NCBI GenBank assembly: GCA_008933835.1
Contig: WBUG01000010.1
Coordinates: 1-64,000, forward strand
DNA length: 64,000 nt
Direction of reading: 5' to 3'
From: Bacteroidota bacterium
GTDB taxonomy: Bacteria; Bacteroidota; Ignavibacteria; UBA10030; UBA8401
Made by a program: the position numbers and the translations under genes
Notes under the pieces: generated by a model
The model's input: only the letters and a program-made list of their open reading frames with translations
The model's database searches: none
What the model was told of the DNA's origin: nothing
Shown here: in pieces, positions 1-9,363 of the stretch
How the letters are laid out: every line of letters starts with the position of its first letter
Numbering within the stretch: position 1 is the first letter of the stretch

Positions 1-524
1 GATTCATACCGGGAGTGGATTCCTTTATTGCCGCTGAACTGCCCGTCGTAATTCCCCGTGGCGTGGAGGGGCTGATGCATGTCCCCCACGTAATGACCGA
101 GGTCCGATGCGGTCTGGTACCGCGCCGTGTCCCCCCGCTTCACCTGTGCGGTGAGCGAATCCATCACCCACACCGTGGCCCACCAGGAGGTGCCGTTCTT
201 CCGGACGACGTCGCGGCCGTGGAGCGAGACGAGACCGAAAAGATCGGACGACAGGTTGGCGTAGTTCGGATAGTTATCGAGGTCGAGGAAATGGCGCCAG
301 TACTCACCGTAGAAGTTCGTGTCGAGATGGCGCAGTCCGCCCCGGTTGTCCGGGTCGGAGGCGTGCGCTTCCAGGAACGGCGCCTGGACCGCCAAGGAGG
401 ACATCGAGGGGGGCAGGTGGGTGACGGCGTTCTTGTTGATGAACTTGTGCGTCACGCCACCCCAGGCGAAGAGCGAGCCGTGAACAAGGATAAGGGGGGT
501 GATGATGAAAAGGAATCGGCGCAT
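1..524 (-). CDS. S1/P1 nuclease-like / zinc-dependent phospholipase C-like secreted protein, truncated by window start (C-terminus outside)
   Basis: Reverse-strand translation MRRFLFIITPLILVHGSLFAWGGVTHKFINKNAV...DLGHYVGDMHQPLHATGNYDGQFSGNKGIHSRYE; signal peptide, W/H start of mature protein and GD-HQPLH zinc motif. Absent from the ORF track because it has no stop in the window. Confidence 0.75.
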   Translation of the reverse strand, partial: MRRFLFIITPLILVHGSLFAWGGVTHKFINKNAVTHLPPSMSSLAVQAPFLEAHASDPDNRGGLRHLDTNFYGEYWRHFLDLDNYPNYANLSSDLFGLVSLHGRDVVRKNGTSWWATVWVMDSLTAQVKRGDTARYQTASDLGHYVGDMHQPLHATGNYDGQFSGNKGIHSRYE

Positions 525-591
525 GGTCCCTGCGAATCGTGTGTCCGGTCAATATACGACAAATCGGCGAAAGGAAGAAGCCGCGGTAGGT

Positions 592-1308
592 TCAGCGGGG
601 AGCGGCGAGACGCCGCTTCATGCGTTCGATGCGGCCGTGGTCCGACGCCAGCACGGGAGGATACCGGAGCGCTTCGGTGAAGACGCGCTTCGCATCGTCC
701 GGCCGCTCCATGTCGACGTACAGCTGACCGAGTTCGAACCGGTGCCGGATGATGTCCGGCGCCAGCTCCACAGCCTTTAGGAGAGACCGTTCCGCGTCGG
801 CGAAACCGCCGGGAGGGAGTCCGCCGAGCAGCAGGTCCGCGAGCTGCCGTTCCATCCAGCCGACCTTTCCGAGCGTGCGGTAGAATGTGCCGAGGACGGA
901 ATGGGCGACGTCATTGCGCGGGTCCAGCTCCACCGCCCGGTCGAGCGCGCGTTTGATGTCGTTCGCCCGCGCCACCTTCGCGCGGACCCCTTCGTACATC
1001 GCCACATACCCGGTCGCAATGGCGTACCACGTCTGCGCGTCGGAACTGAGTGGATCGGTCTCGACGGAGAGCTTCGCATGCCGCTCCGCGTCACGGTAGT
1101 ACGGTTCGCGGCGGTCGCGAGGCACCGTGTCGCCGATGGTGATGTAGCACCGCGCCAGTCTCCAATGGGCGCCCGACGCATCGGAGTTCCTGGTGAGGGC
1201 CGACTCGTACAGTACGATGGCCTCCGTATACCGGAAGCGGCGGAACGCATCATCGCCGTCACGGAGCACGGAAGAGACAGAAAGGAGAAGGAGCAGGAGC
1301 GCGGTCAT
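592..1308 (-). CDS. TPR-repeat protein with signal peptide
   Basis: 238 aa; tandem TPR-like helices (HWRLARCYITIGD, NDVAHSVLGTFYRTLGK, RHRFELGQLYVDMERPDDA). Confidence 0.75.
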   Translation of the reverse strand: MTALLLLLLSVSSVLRDGDDAFRRFRYTEAIVLYESALTRNSDASGAHWRLARCYITIGDTVPRDRREPYYRDAERHAKLSVETDPLSSDAQTWYAIATGYVAMYEGVRAKVARANDIKRALDRAVELDPRNDVAHSVLGTFYRTLGKVGWMERQLADLLLGGLPPGGFADAERSLLKAVELAPDIIRHRFELGQLYVDMERPDDAKRVFTEALRYPPVLASDHGRIERMKRRLAAPR

Positions 1309-1347
1309 GGGTGAATATAGAATCCCGGCGTTATGCGAACGTTACCG

Positions 1348-2106
1348 TCATACGAAGAAACGGTTATAGAGAAGTTTGAGCACGGTGGCGAGGACGACCG
1401 TGATATAGAGCGGTTTGATGATGGCGATTCCCTTCTTCACCGCCCAGCGCGCGCCGAACTGCGCGCCGACGACCTGTCCGGCCGCCATGACGAAACCGTG
1501 GACGAACCAGACCGAACCGCCGGCGATGAAGATGACGATGGCGATGATGTTGCTGGAGAAGTTCATCACCTTCGTATAGCCGGTCGCCTTCTGGATCTCC
1601 ATGCCGAGCATCACCATCAGCGCGATGGCCCAGAACGAGCCGACGCCGGGACCGAAGAATCCGTCATAGAACCCCAGCAGAACGCCGAACAGGGCGTAGA
1701 ACGGCGTCACGCCCATCTTCGGCGGAGCGTCGGAGCGGCCGAGCGCGGGAGTGACGATGGTGTAGACCGCGATGCAGAACAGCAGCAGGGGGATGAGGGT
1801 GTTCAGGAATTCGGGACTGACCTGCTGCACCGCCCAGGCGCCGGCCGCGGCCCCGGCGAAGGTGAAGAGGATGCCGGTCCGCGCCTTGCGGAGGTCGACG
1901 ATGCCTTTCCGCCAGTAGTACACCGCCGCCGTGATGCTGCCGAAGGTCCCCTGGAACTTGTTCGTACCGAGCGCGATCTGCGGCGGCACACCCACGGCGA
2001 GGAGCGCCGGCAGCGCGATGAGCCCTCCCCCGCCGGCGATGGCGTCCACGAAGCCGGCGAAGAGGGCCGCGGTGAAGAGGATGACGAAGGTCTCCGGATC
2101 GTTCAC
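1348..2106 (-). CDS. TSUP (TauE/SafE) family membrane permease
   Basis: VNDPETFVILFTAALFAGFVDAIAGGGGLIALPALLAVGVPPQIALGTNKFQG is the TauE/SafE signature; likely GTG start at 2106 overlapping the upstream stop (GTGA). Confidence 0.85.
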   Translation of the reverse strand: MNDPETFVILFTAALFAGFVDAIAGGGGLIALPALLAVGVPPQIALGTNKFQGTFGSITAAVYYWRKGIVDLRKARTGILFTFAGAAAGAWAVQQVSPEFLNTLIPLLLFCIAVYTIVTPALGRSDAPPKMGVTPFYALFGVLLGFYDGFFGPGVGSFWAIALMVMLGMEIQKATGYTKVMNFSSNIIAIVIFIAGGSVWFVHGFVMAAGQVVGAQFGARWAVKKGIAIIKPLYITVVLATVLKLLYNRFFV

Positions 2107-3416
2107 GATGCCGCCAGGTCCTCCCTCCGCTCCACCGTCTCGATGTATCCCGCGCACACGACGTCCCCCATCACGTTGATGACGGTACGGCCCATGTCCA
2201 GGATGCGGTCCACGCCGAGGATGATGGCGATGCCGTCCGGCGGCACGCCCACCTGGGCAAGGACGATCATCAGCAATGGAAGCGAACCGGCCGGAACGCC
2301 CGAGACGCCGACCGCGGAGATGACGCACAGGGCGACCACCAGGACCTGCTGACCGATGCTCAGGTCCACGCCGAACACCTGCGCCAGGAAGAGGACGACG
2401 GCCCCTTCGAAGAGGGCGGTGCCGTTCATGTTCATCGTAGCGCCGAGCGGCAGGACGAACGAGGCGACGCGCGGCCGGATGCCGAGCGCGGTCTCGGAGA
2501 CGCGGATGGAGGTCGGAAGCGTTCCGTTGCTCGACGAGAGGGAGAACGCGGTGATCATGATGGGCATCGCGTCACGGAGGTACTGCACCGGGTCCCGCTT
2601 CGCGACGAACTTGAGAAGGAACGGATAGAAGACGAAGAGCTGGAACGCGTATCCTGTCAGGATGAGCACCACATAGAGGCCGAGCTTCTGCAGCAGGTCC
2701 AGACCGAACCGGGCGGTGACGGCGAAGATGAGGCAAAAGACCGCCGCGGGGGCGAGCTTCATGGCGAAGCCGACGATCATCGTCATCGATTCGGTGAGGG
2801 CGTCCAGCCACGTCATCATCACCTGCCGGCGTTCCGCCTGCACCTTCGTCAGCGCGCTGCCGAGGAGCAGCGAGAAGACGATGAGGGGGATCATCTGCAT
2901 GTCCACGATGGCGCGGGTGATGTTCCGCGGAATGAACATGTCCAGCAGCTGGTTCACCACTCCCAGCGCTCCGGGAGCGACGGCCGTACCGGAGCGGGAC
3001 TGGAGCTCCGTCGTCTGCGTGGCGAACGTTTGCATGAGGGTCTCCCGCGCTCCCGCGTCGAATCCGTCGCCGGGGCGGAAGACGTTCAGCAGGAAGAGCC
3101 CCACCGTCGCGGCGACGACGGAGGTGACGAGGAAGAACGCGAGGGTCCGTCCTCCCAGCTTTCCGAGCTTCGTGAGGTCGCCGAGACTGGCGACGCCGCT
3201 GGCGAGCGAGGCGAAGACGAGCGGCACGACCACGATGAAGAGCATCCGGAGGAACACCTGTCCGACGGGATGCGCCACCGTATCGATGAGGAGGTTGAGC
3301 GTCTCCTTCGCACCGTCATTCCCTGCGACCAGCAGGTTGACGACGATGCCGGTGACGGCGCCGGCGAGCAGACCGCCGAGGATGCGCCAGTGGGAGGAAT
3401 CGGACTGTGCGGACAT
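2103..3416 (-). CDS. dicarboxylate/amino acid:cation symporter (DAACS family)
   Basis: 437 aa; FRMLFIVVVPLVFASLASGV, FSLSSSNGTLPTSI, NMNGTALFEG and VSGVPAGSLPLLM motifs of the GltP/DctA family. Confidence 0.92.
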   Translation of the reverse strand: MSAQSDSSHWRILGGLLAGAVTGIVVNLLVAGNDGAKETLNLLIDTVAHPVGQVFLRMLFIVVVPLVFASLASGVASLGDLTKLGKLGGRTLAFFLVTSVVAATVGLFLLNVFRPGDGFDAGARETLMQTFATQTTELQSRSGTAVAPGALGVVNQLLDMFIPRNITRAIVDMQMIPLIVFSLLLGSALTKVQAERRQVMMTWLDALTESMTMIVGFAMKLAPAAVFCLIFAVTARFGLDLLQKLGLYVVLILTGYAFQLFVFYPFLLKFVAKRDPVQYLRDAMPIMITAFSLSSSNGTLPTSIRVSETALGIRPRVASFVLPLGATMNMNGTALFEGAVVLFLAQVFGVDLSIGQQVLVVALCVISAVGVSGVPAGSLPLLMIVLAQVGVPPDGIAIILGVDRILDMGRTVINVMGDVVCAGYIETVERREDLAAS

Positions 3417-3444
3417 CGGACCTCTCGTGGTTGTCGTGACGGGT

Positions 3445-3942
3445 TCAGATCATCGCGGGCATGCCCATGGCGGCCCATTCCTGTTTCGCGGGACCGTAGA
3501 GACCCGGAACCGACACTCCGGCCAGACGCATCACGACGGTCATCTGCGAGCGGTGGTGCGCCTGATGGGCGAGGACGACGGCGAGGGTCTTCGAACGGCT
3601 CCACTGTTCGCCGTACATCGGTATCTCGCCGGAGAGCATCGCGTCGGTCCAGTGCTCCCGCAGTCCCCTTTCAAAGCGTTCGCAGTTCCGTCGGTACGAT
3701 TCGAGCGCGGAGGCGACGGTGGTGCACACCAGCGGTTCGCCGGCGTGGGACAGCCCGATGCCGAGATGCGAGCCCATCTCCTCCACCGATTCGACGATGT
3801 GGCCCGCGAGCCGGCCGAGGGTCCGCACGTCGGGGTGCACGGACACGGAGAGCGACACGTCCGTCAGCGCTCCGAAGAGCTGCTCGGTCAGCGTCCGTTC
3901 GATACCCCAGAGAAGGTGAAAATCTTCCATCGTTCTGAACAT
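3445..3942 (-). CDS. DinB family protein
   Basis: 165 aa; three spaced His (HIVES, HQAHHRSQM) in DinB/YfiT-like helical context. Confidence 0.8.
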   Translation of the reverse strand: MFRTMEDFHLLWGIERTLTEQLFGALTDVSLSVSVHPDVRTLGRLAGHIVESVEEMGSHLGIGLSHAGEPLVCTTVASALESYRRNCERFERGLREHWTDAMLSGEIPMYGEQWSRSKTLAVVLAHQAHHRSQMTVVMRLAGVSVPGLYGPAKQEWAAMGMPAMI

Positions 3943-3955
3943 GGTCGTTCCATTC

Positions 3956-4426
3956 TTATGGTCGCGTGATCCGCAGCGGCACCATGGAGGCGGTGGCCGT
4001 TGCCGTGAGTTTTCCCTTCGCGTTCACCCCCTCCGCCGAGAGATGGAGAGCGGACGCACCGCGGGAGACGATGCGCGCCGTGACGGTGAGACGGTCTCCG
4101 GGCGCGATGGGCCGGATGTAGACCGTATGCAGTTCCAGCGTGGTGCAGGGGGTACGGGCCGCGAGGTAGCTGAGGGGTCCGAACACGTTGTCGAACGCCG
4201 CGGTGATGAAGCCTCCCTGCATCACCTTCATGGGATTGAGATACTCCTCCCGCACGGGGAACGAGGCGGCGAGCAGCGTCCGGGACTCGTACCGCACGTA
4301 CTCCCCCTGCATGAAGGAGGAGCAGTTCGGCGGGAGCGCGGCGTCCGGAAAGAGCCCGCCGAGCTCGGCGAATTCGGCGTTCAGCAGGTCGAGGGACATT
4401 GCCGTACCGTCATGGTCGTTGTGCAC
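3956..4426 (-). CDS. PaaI-like hotdog-fold thioesterase
   Basis: 156 aa; MQGGFITAAFDNVFGPLSYLAARTPCTTLELHTVYIRPIAPGD hotdog signature. Confidence 0.8.
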   Translation of the reverse strand: MHNDHDGTAMSLDLLNAEFAELGGLFPDAALPPNCSSFMQGEYVRYESRTLLAASFPVREEYLNPMKVMQGGFITAAFDNVFGPLSYLAARTPCTTLELHTVYIRPIAPGDRLTVTARIVSRGASALHLSAEGVNAKGKLTATATASMVPLRITRP

Positions 4427-4435
4427 TCCGCCGGT

Positions 4436-5404
4436 TCATACCGTGACGGTGAACTCACCGTCCTTCATGATGAGCGTTCCGTCGAACCAGACCGTCGGTC
4501 GCCGGACGAGACCGTCCAGATGGCTCGCGACGCGAACCGTTCCCCCCATCGACTTGTTATCGCCGAAGGCGATATGGATGGTCCCCATCACCTTCTCGTC
4601 CTCGATGATCTTGCCGGTGATGACCGCTTTATCGTTGGTGCCGATGCCGAACTCTGCGACGGTGTACGCGTCCTTTCCGTGCGGTTCGAGCAGACGTTTC
4701 AGCTGCTCCGCCTCCGGTCCGCCGGTGATCTCCGCAGCGTATCCATCCTTGACGACGATGCGGATAGGGGTCGAGAGCAGGCCGACCTGCGCGAACGATC
4801 CGTCCACGACGATGACGCCGTTCGAGCCCCCTTCCACCGGAGCGAGGTACGCCTCACCGGTGGGAAGATTGCCGGACTGCCCCTTCTCGCGGAAGAGTCC
4901 GGAGCTGGCGTGGGCGGTCCGGCCGGCGATGGGCATGGTGATGTCGGTCCCAAGCGGCGTGGTGACCCGCACGGCGGAGCTCTTCTCCAGCATCGCGCAG
5001 AGCGTGTGCGTGCGGCGGGCGATGGCGTGGTAGTCCGCGTTCATGCAGCGGACCATGATCTCCTCCGTCACGCCGGGGAGCGTGGCGATCCGGACGCCGA
5101 GCGCGCTGGCGGCGCGGCGCGAATCGGTGTGCGTCAGCGATTTCGAGGTCGGACAGAAGACGACGTCGAACTTCTTCATCAGTTCCGCCACTTCCGGCGG
5201 CGGTTCTTCGCCGTTGGACTTCCTCGGGAGGATCTCGGTGAGCAGAACGTCGTGTCCCAGCGCTTTGGCCGCCTGCCACAGGGCGTAACCGAGCAGACGC
5301 TGCGGTTCGTCGGTGACGACCAGGATGCGTTCCCCTACCTTCGCGCCCATGCAGTCACGCACGGCGATGGTGGAGGCGGAGAGAAGTGCAGAGGAGATGT
5401 TCAT
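4436..5404 (-). CDS. M29-type aminopeptidase (leucyl aminopeptidase / AmpS-like)
   Basis: 322 aa; RILVVTDEP, HASSGLFREKGQSGNLPTGEAYLAPVEGGSNGVIVVDGS and EFGIGTN motifs. Confidence 0.82.
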   Translation of the reverse strand: MNISSALLSASTIAVRDCMGAKVGERILVVTDEPQRLLGYALWQAAKALGHDVLLTEILPRKSNGEEPPPEVAELMKKFDVVFCPTSKSLTHTDSRRAASALGVRIATLPGVTEEIMVRCMNADYHAIARRTHTLCAMLEKSSAVRVTTPLGTDITMPIAGRTAHASSGLFREKGQSGNLPTGEAYLAPVEGGSNGVIVVDGSFAQVGLLSTPIRIVVKDGYAAEITGGPEAEQLKRLLEPHGKDAYTVAEFGIGTNDKAVITGKIIEDEKVMGTIHIAFGDNKSMGGTVRVASHLDGLVRRPTVWFDGTLIMKDGEFTVTV

Positions 5405-5418
5405 GGGAGAATGTCGAT

Positions 5419-5509
5419 GGTATATGGAAGATGGTAGTCGGTAGACGGTAGATGGTAGATGGTGGACGGTAGATGGTAGATGGTAGATGGTAGATGGTAG
5501 ACGATAGAT
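5419..5509. repeat. 13-unit degenerate heptanucleotide tandem array, consensus GGTAGAT
   Basis: ggtatat ggaagat ggtagtc ggtagac ggtagat ggtagat ggtggac ggtagat x4 ggtagac gatagat, in strict 7-bp phase. Confidence 0.95.
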
Positions 5510-5527
5510 GGCTCTCTATGACTTTGC

Positions 5528-5893
5528 TTACCGTGTTGTATTTCTGCGGTATCGAATGAGACCGCTGAGCAATGAGTCCACCGTATCCAACTTCTGCTGC
5601 ATCCTCGCCAGAGATGCCTCCGGCACCATACGGCGGCGGCGAACGATCTCGAGATGTGTGTCCAATTCGCTCAACGAGGACCTGGCGATGACGAAGAACT
5701 GCACCGAATCCTTCGCTCCCTGACGGGCCGCCCCTTCGGCGATGTTCGCCGGAACCGACACGGCTGAACGCTTCATCTGCGACATCAACCCATACCGTTC
5801 GTCCGATGGCAGGAGATCGGCGACGGTGTACGATTCCATAACCAGTTCCATCGCTTCCTGCCACACCAACAGCTTTTTATGCCCCTTCTCCAT
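5528..5893 (-). CDS. four helix bundle protein (23S rRNA intervening-sequence protein family)
   Basis: 121 aa; KLLVWQEAMELVMESYTVADLLPSDERYGLMSQMKRSAVSVPANIAEGAAR is the family signature. Confidence 0.93.
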   Translation of the reverse strand: MEKGHKKLLVWQEAMELVMESYTVADLLPSDERYGLMSQMKRSAVSVPANIAEGAARQGAKDSVQFFVIARSSLSELDTHLEIVRRRRMVPEASLARMQQKLDTVDSLLSGLIRYRRNTTR

Positions 5894-5943
5894 TCACTCT
5901 CTCTTCACCGACATCTCCCCTCCACCGTTCACCTCCACCAAGC

Positions 5944-7230
5944 TCACGCCTTGATCGTTTCCAGCCCGTGCGCGTGCGGACCGGTCTCGCGACGGCGGAG
6001 GAGATACGCGAAGAGGAAACCAAAGAGACCGAGCGACGAGAAGATCCACATGCCGGTCGTGTAACCGTCCGGATTCGCGGCGCTGGCGCCGGAGGCGTCG
6101 TTGGCCCAGCCGATGAGGAAGTTGAATCCCGCCAGTCCGATGTTCTGGATGAGCGTCATCAGACCGTACGCGGTGCCGAGCTTCGATTCGTCCACCAGGT
6201 AGCTGACCGCCGGCCACATGATGCCGGGAATGAGCGAGAACGCGATGCCCATCATCGCCATCGGGACGTAGAGAGAGACCTGCGTGTAAGCCATCATCAG
6301 GTAGACCGGCACGAGCAGCAATGAACCGAACATCATGAAGAGCGCCCGCTTGCCGACCTTGTCCACCAGCAGACCGAAGAGCGGCGTGGCGACCATCGCG
6401 AAGAGGGTGAGCATGCTGGAGAGGAAGCCGCCCATCTCGCGCGAGGTGCCGTGGGCGTCGATGAAGAACTTCACCGCGAAGGTCTGGAACGGGAAGATGG
6501 CCGAGTAGAAGGTGATGCAGAGCGCGACGATGTACCAGTAGGAGACGCCGAACTTCCAGATGTCCGAGAAGACCACCTTGTCCGTGGCGCCCGCCTGGCC
6601 GATCCGGTACTTCTTCTCCGCCCCGGATTCGAGCACCCAGTAGAGCACCGCACCGGCGACGCAGACGACGCCGAAGACGACCGAGATCATCAGCGCGGAG
6701 CGCCAGTCGCCGTAGTACGAAGAGGCCCACGACGGGGAGTTGAGCGCGGCGAAGGAACCGAGGCGCGCGATGGTGAGATTGATGCCGAAGGCGAAGCTCA
6801 GTTCCTTCCCCTTGAACCATTTCGCGATGGCGGTCGTGACCGCCACGATGAGCGATTCCGCCCCCAGGCCGAAGACGAGACGCCCCGCCGCCATGACGGC
6901 GAGCGTGCCGCTCGAGACCGTGATGACCGCGCCGAGCAGACAGAGCGCGGCGAAGATGAACGTGGACTTCTTCGTCCCCAGCCGGTCGATGATGAACCCG
7001 CCGATGAGCACCATGACGATGTTCGGCAGACTGTAGATGCCCTGGAGCAGACCGATGTCCGAATCGGTGAACCCGAGCTGCTGCACCAGCACGTCCGCCA
7101 GCGGACTGACGGCGTCGTAGATATAGTAGTTGCCGAACATCGCCAGCGAGATGAGGACGAGGACGAGCCAGCGGAAGGCGCGGGGAGGCGCCGGGCGTTC
7201 GACGGCGGTGGAATCCATGGGTACGGTCAT
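5944..7230 (-). CDS. MFS transporter
   Basis: Start at MTVPMDSTAV; 12-TM pattern with GFIIDRLGTKK and LLVDKVGKRALFM MFS loops. Confidence 0.88.
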   Translation of the reverse strand: MTVPMDSTAVERPAPPRAFRWLVLVLISLAMFGNYYIYDAVSPLADVLVQQLGFTDSDIGLLQGIYSLPNIVMVLIGGFIIDRLGTKKSTFIFAALCLLGAVITVSSGTLAVMAAGRLVFGLGAESLIVAVTTAIAKWFKGKELSFAFGINLTIARLGSFAALNSPSWASSYYGDWRSALMISVVFGVVCVAGAVLYWVLESGAEKKYRIGQAGATDKVVFSDIWKFGVSYWYIVALCITFYSAIFPFQTFAVKFFIDAHGTSREMGGFLSSMLTLFAMVATPLFGLLVDKVGKRALFMMFGSLLLVPVYLMMAYTQVSLYVPMAMMGIAFSLIPGIMWPAVSYLVDESKLGTAYGLMTLIQNIGLAGFNFLIGWANDASGASAANPDGYTTGMWIFSSLGLFGFLFAYLLRRRETGPHAHGLETIKA

Positions 7231-7317
7231 TGGGTGACGGACGTATCGGATGACGGTAGGGAGAATATAAAGAAATTGGGGTAAGGGAAACAGCCTTTTT
7301 CCGGAGGGGGAAATAAA

Positions 7318-7342
7318 AAGGCGCGTCAGCATGACGCGCCTT
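7318..7342 (-). terminator. rho-independent terminator of pepD
   Basis: Perfect 11-bp stem aaggcgcgtca-gca-tgacgcgcctt followed on the minus strand by TTTATTT. Confidence 0.88.
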
Positions 7343-7367
7343 CCGGTACCGCTCTCCGCAACGGGGT

Positions 7368-8822
7368 TCAGTTCATGCTGCGAAGGATCTCCAGCGTGAA
7401 GGCGTAGAACTTCTCCACCGTGTCGATATGGATCTTCTCGTCCGGCGAATGCACCCCTTCGAGGGTCGGACCGAACGAGATCATGTCCATACCCGGGTAC
7501 TTCTCGCCGATGATGCCGCATTCCAGTCCGGCGTGGATGGCCTTGATGTGCGGCTCACGCCCGTACAGGCGCTTGTACGCCTCCTTGGCGGTGATGAGGA
7601 TCTTCGACTGCAGGTTCGGCTTCCAGCCCGGATACCCTTCGGTGTGGACGGCCTTCGCGCCGCCGAGCGTGAAGATGGCGTTCATCGTCTGCAGCGCCTC
7701 GAGGATCTCCGACGCGACGGAACTGCGCTGGCTGGTGATGAGCTCGATCTTCCCCTTCTCGGTGCGGATGATGGCGACGTTCGTCGAGGTCTCGACGAGG
7801 CCGGGGATGTCCGCGCTCATCTTGAGCACGCCGTGCGGCAGCGCCGCGACGGTGCGGTAGAGCGCCGCCTGCTGCGCCTTCTTCAGCACCTTCGGCTTCT
7901 TCACCTCGACCGGTTCGACGAGCAGCTGCAGGTCCGGTTCCACGGAGGAGAGCTCCGCCTTCGCGGTGGCGTTCCACTCCGCCACGATCTTCCCGGCCTT
8001 CTTCACATCCTTCTTCGGGACGAAGACCACCGCCTCCGCCTCACGCGGGATGGCGTTGCTCTTGTTCCCCCCCTCGATGTGCGAGAGGCGCGCGCCGGCC
8101 GCTTCGAGCGCCGTCAGGACGCGGTTGATGATCTTGATGGAGTTCCCGCGCCCCTTGTCGATCTCGAGCCCGGAATGCCCCCCTTTCAGTCCCTTCACGA
8201 CGACCTTCAGGCCGACGGTGCCGCGCGGGGCGTTCTCGAGCGCCAGTTTCCACGTGCCGTGGGTGTTCCGTCCGCCGGAGCAGCCGACGTACACGGACCC
8301 TTCCTCCTCGCTGTCCAGGTTCATCATGGTCTTGCTCTCGAGGAATCCCGGCTTCAGGTTGTTCGCACCGGTGAGGCCGGTCTCTTCGTCCACCGTGAAG
8401 AGGAGCTCCAGCGGACCGTGCTGCAGCGTGCGGTCCTCCATGATGGCGAGGTTCGTCGCCACGGCGATGCCGTTGTCCGCGCCGAGCGTGGTGCCGTTGG
8501 CCATGAGGAAGTTGCCGCTGCGCACCAGTTCGATGGGGTCCTTCAGGAAGTCGTGCACCTTCTCCTTGTTCTTCTCCGGCACCATGTCCACATGCCCCTG
8601 CAGGCAGAGCATCGGTACGTGCTCGCGCCCCGCGGAGGCGGGCTTCTTCACGACGACGTTCAGGAACTTGTCGCGCTTGGCCTCGAGGCCGAGCTTCTTC
8701 GCCGTCTCCATGATGTAATCGCTGATGCGCTTCTCATGCTTGGACGGACGGGGGATGCGGCTGATCTCGGCGAAGTACTTCCACACGAGCGCCGGCTGTA
8801 ACCCTGTGATGGCTTCTGACAT
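7368..8822 (-). CDS. pepD: aminoacyl-histidine dipeptidase (M20)
   Basis: 484 aa; LCLQGHVDMVPEKN, TLGADNGIAVA, LFTVDEETGLTGA, GLKGGHSGLEIDKGRGN motifs. Confidence 0.93.
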   Translation of the reverse strand: MSEAITGLQPALVWKYFAEISRIPRPSKHEKRISDYIMETAKKLGLEAKRDKFLNVVVKKPASAGREHVPMLCLQGHVDMVPEKNKEKVHDFLKDPIELVRSGNFLMANGTTLGADNGIAVATNLAIMEDRTLQHGPLELLFTVDEETGLTGANNLKPGFLESKTMMNLDSEEEGSVYVGCSGGRNTHGTWKLALENAPRGTVGLKVVVKGLKGGHSGLEIDKGRGNSIKIINRVLTALEAAGARLSHIEGGNKSNAIPREAEAVVFVPKKDVKKAGKIVAEWNATAKAELSSVEPDLQLLVEPVEVKKPKVLKKAQQAALYRTVAALPHGVLKMSADIPGLVETSTNVAIIRTEKGKIELITSQRSSVASEILEALQTMNAIFTLGGAKAVHTEGYPGWKPNLQSKILITAKEAYKRLYGREPHIKAIHAGLECGIIGEKYPGMDMISFGPTLEGVHSPDEKIHIDTVEKFYAFTLEILRSMN

Positions 8823-8867
8823 TGGACACCTCTGTTGGCTGATGATTGAAAGAGTTTCGGATCGGAG

Positions 8868-9221
8868 TCAGGAACGGTCGAACGTGACGAGGTCCCCCCG
8901 CTCCAGATGCCGGAGGAAATGCGTGATGCGCCCCTCCACCGGTTCCACCGCCGCGCCGAAGCGCTGCTGCAGACCATCGGCGATGGAGGAGACCGTCGTG
9001 GCGCCGTCGCACCGCTCCCAGATGGCCGTTCCGACATCGTCCAGATTGATGCGGAAGTACGGCCTGCGGAGGTACGGCATCACCCAGCGGGCGAGCAGCG
9101 GATGGCGGAACTTCGGCACGAGGATGACGGTCTTCCCCTCCCCGGTGCGCTCCCATTCGGCGGCGCGTTTCGGGCGGAGGTCCCAGAGATTCTCGTACGG
9201 TCGGTCGGTTGCGGTCGGCAC
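8868..9221 (-). CDS. PqqD family protein
   Basis: 117 aa; FRINLDDVGTAIWERCDGATTVSSIADGLQQRFG. Confidence 0.8.
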   Translation of the reverse strand: MPTATDRPYENLWDLRPKRAAEWERTGEGKTVILVPKFRHPLLARWVMPYLRRPYFRINLDDVGTAIWERCDGATTVSSIADGLQQRFGAAVEPVEGRITHFLRHLERGDLVTFDRS

Positions 9222-9272
9222 GATGGACCCTTCGGTTCGATGGACGGAACGGCGGCACGGCCGCCAAAAACG

Positions 9273-9312
9273 GCCATGGTAGGACGCGTCACGAACTTCG
9301 TCCTACCATGGC
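9273..9312 (-). terminator. long hairpin, probable terminator downstream of the OPT transporter gene
   Basis: 14-bp perfect arms gccatggtaggacg / cgtcctaccatggc with a 12-nt spacer; followed on the minus strand by ccgTTTTT. Confidence 0.7.
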
Positions 9313-9363
9313 GGAACATCGGTCTTTTCAGTGTTGAACGTCCGCGCGGGGCGCGGCGTTCCC

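Noticed and set aside
5419-5509. CRISPR-like or minisatellite coding repeat
   Set aside because: 7-bp period without spacers and outside any supported CDS.
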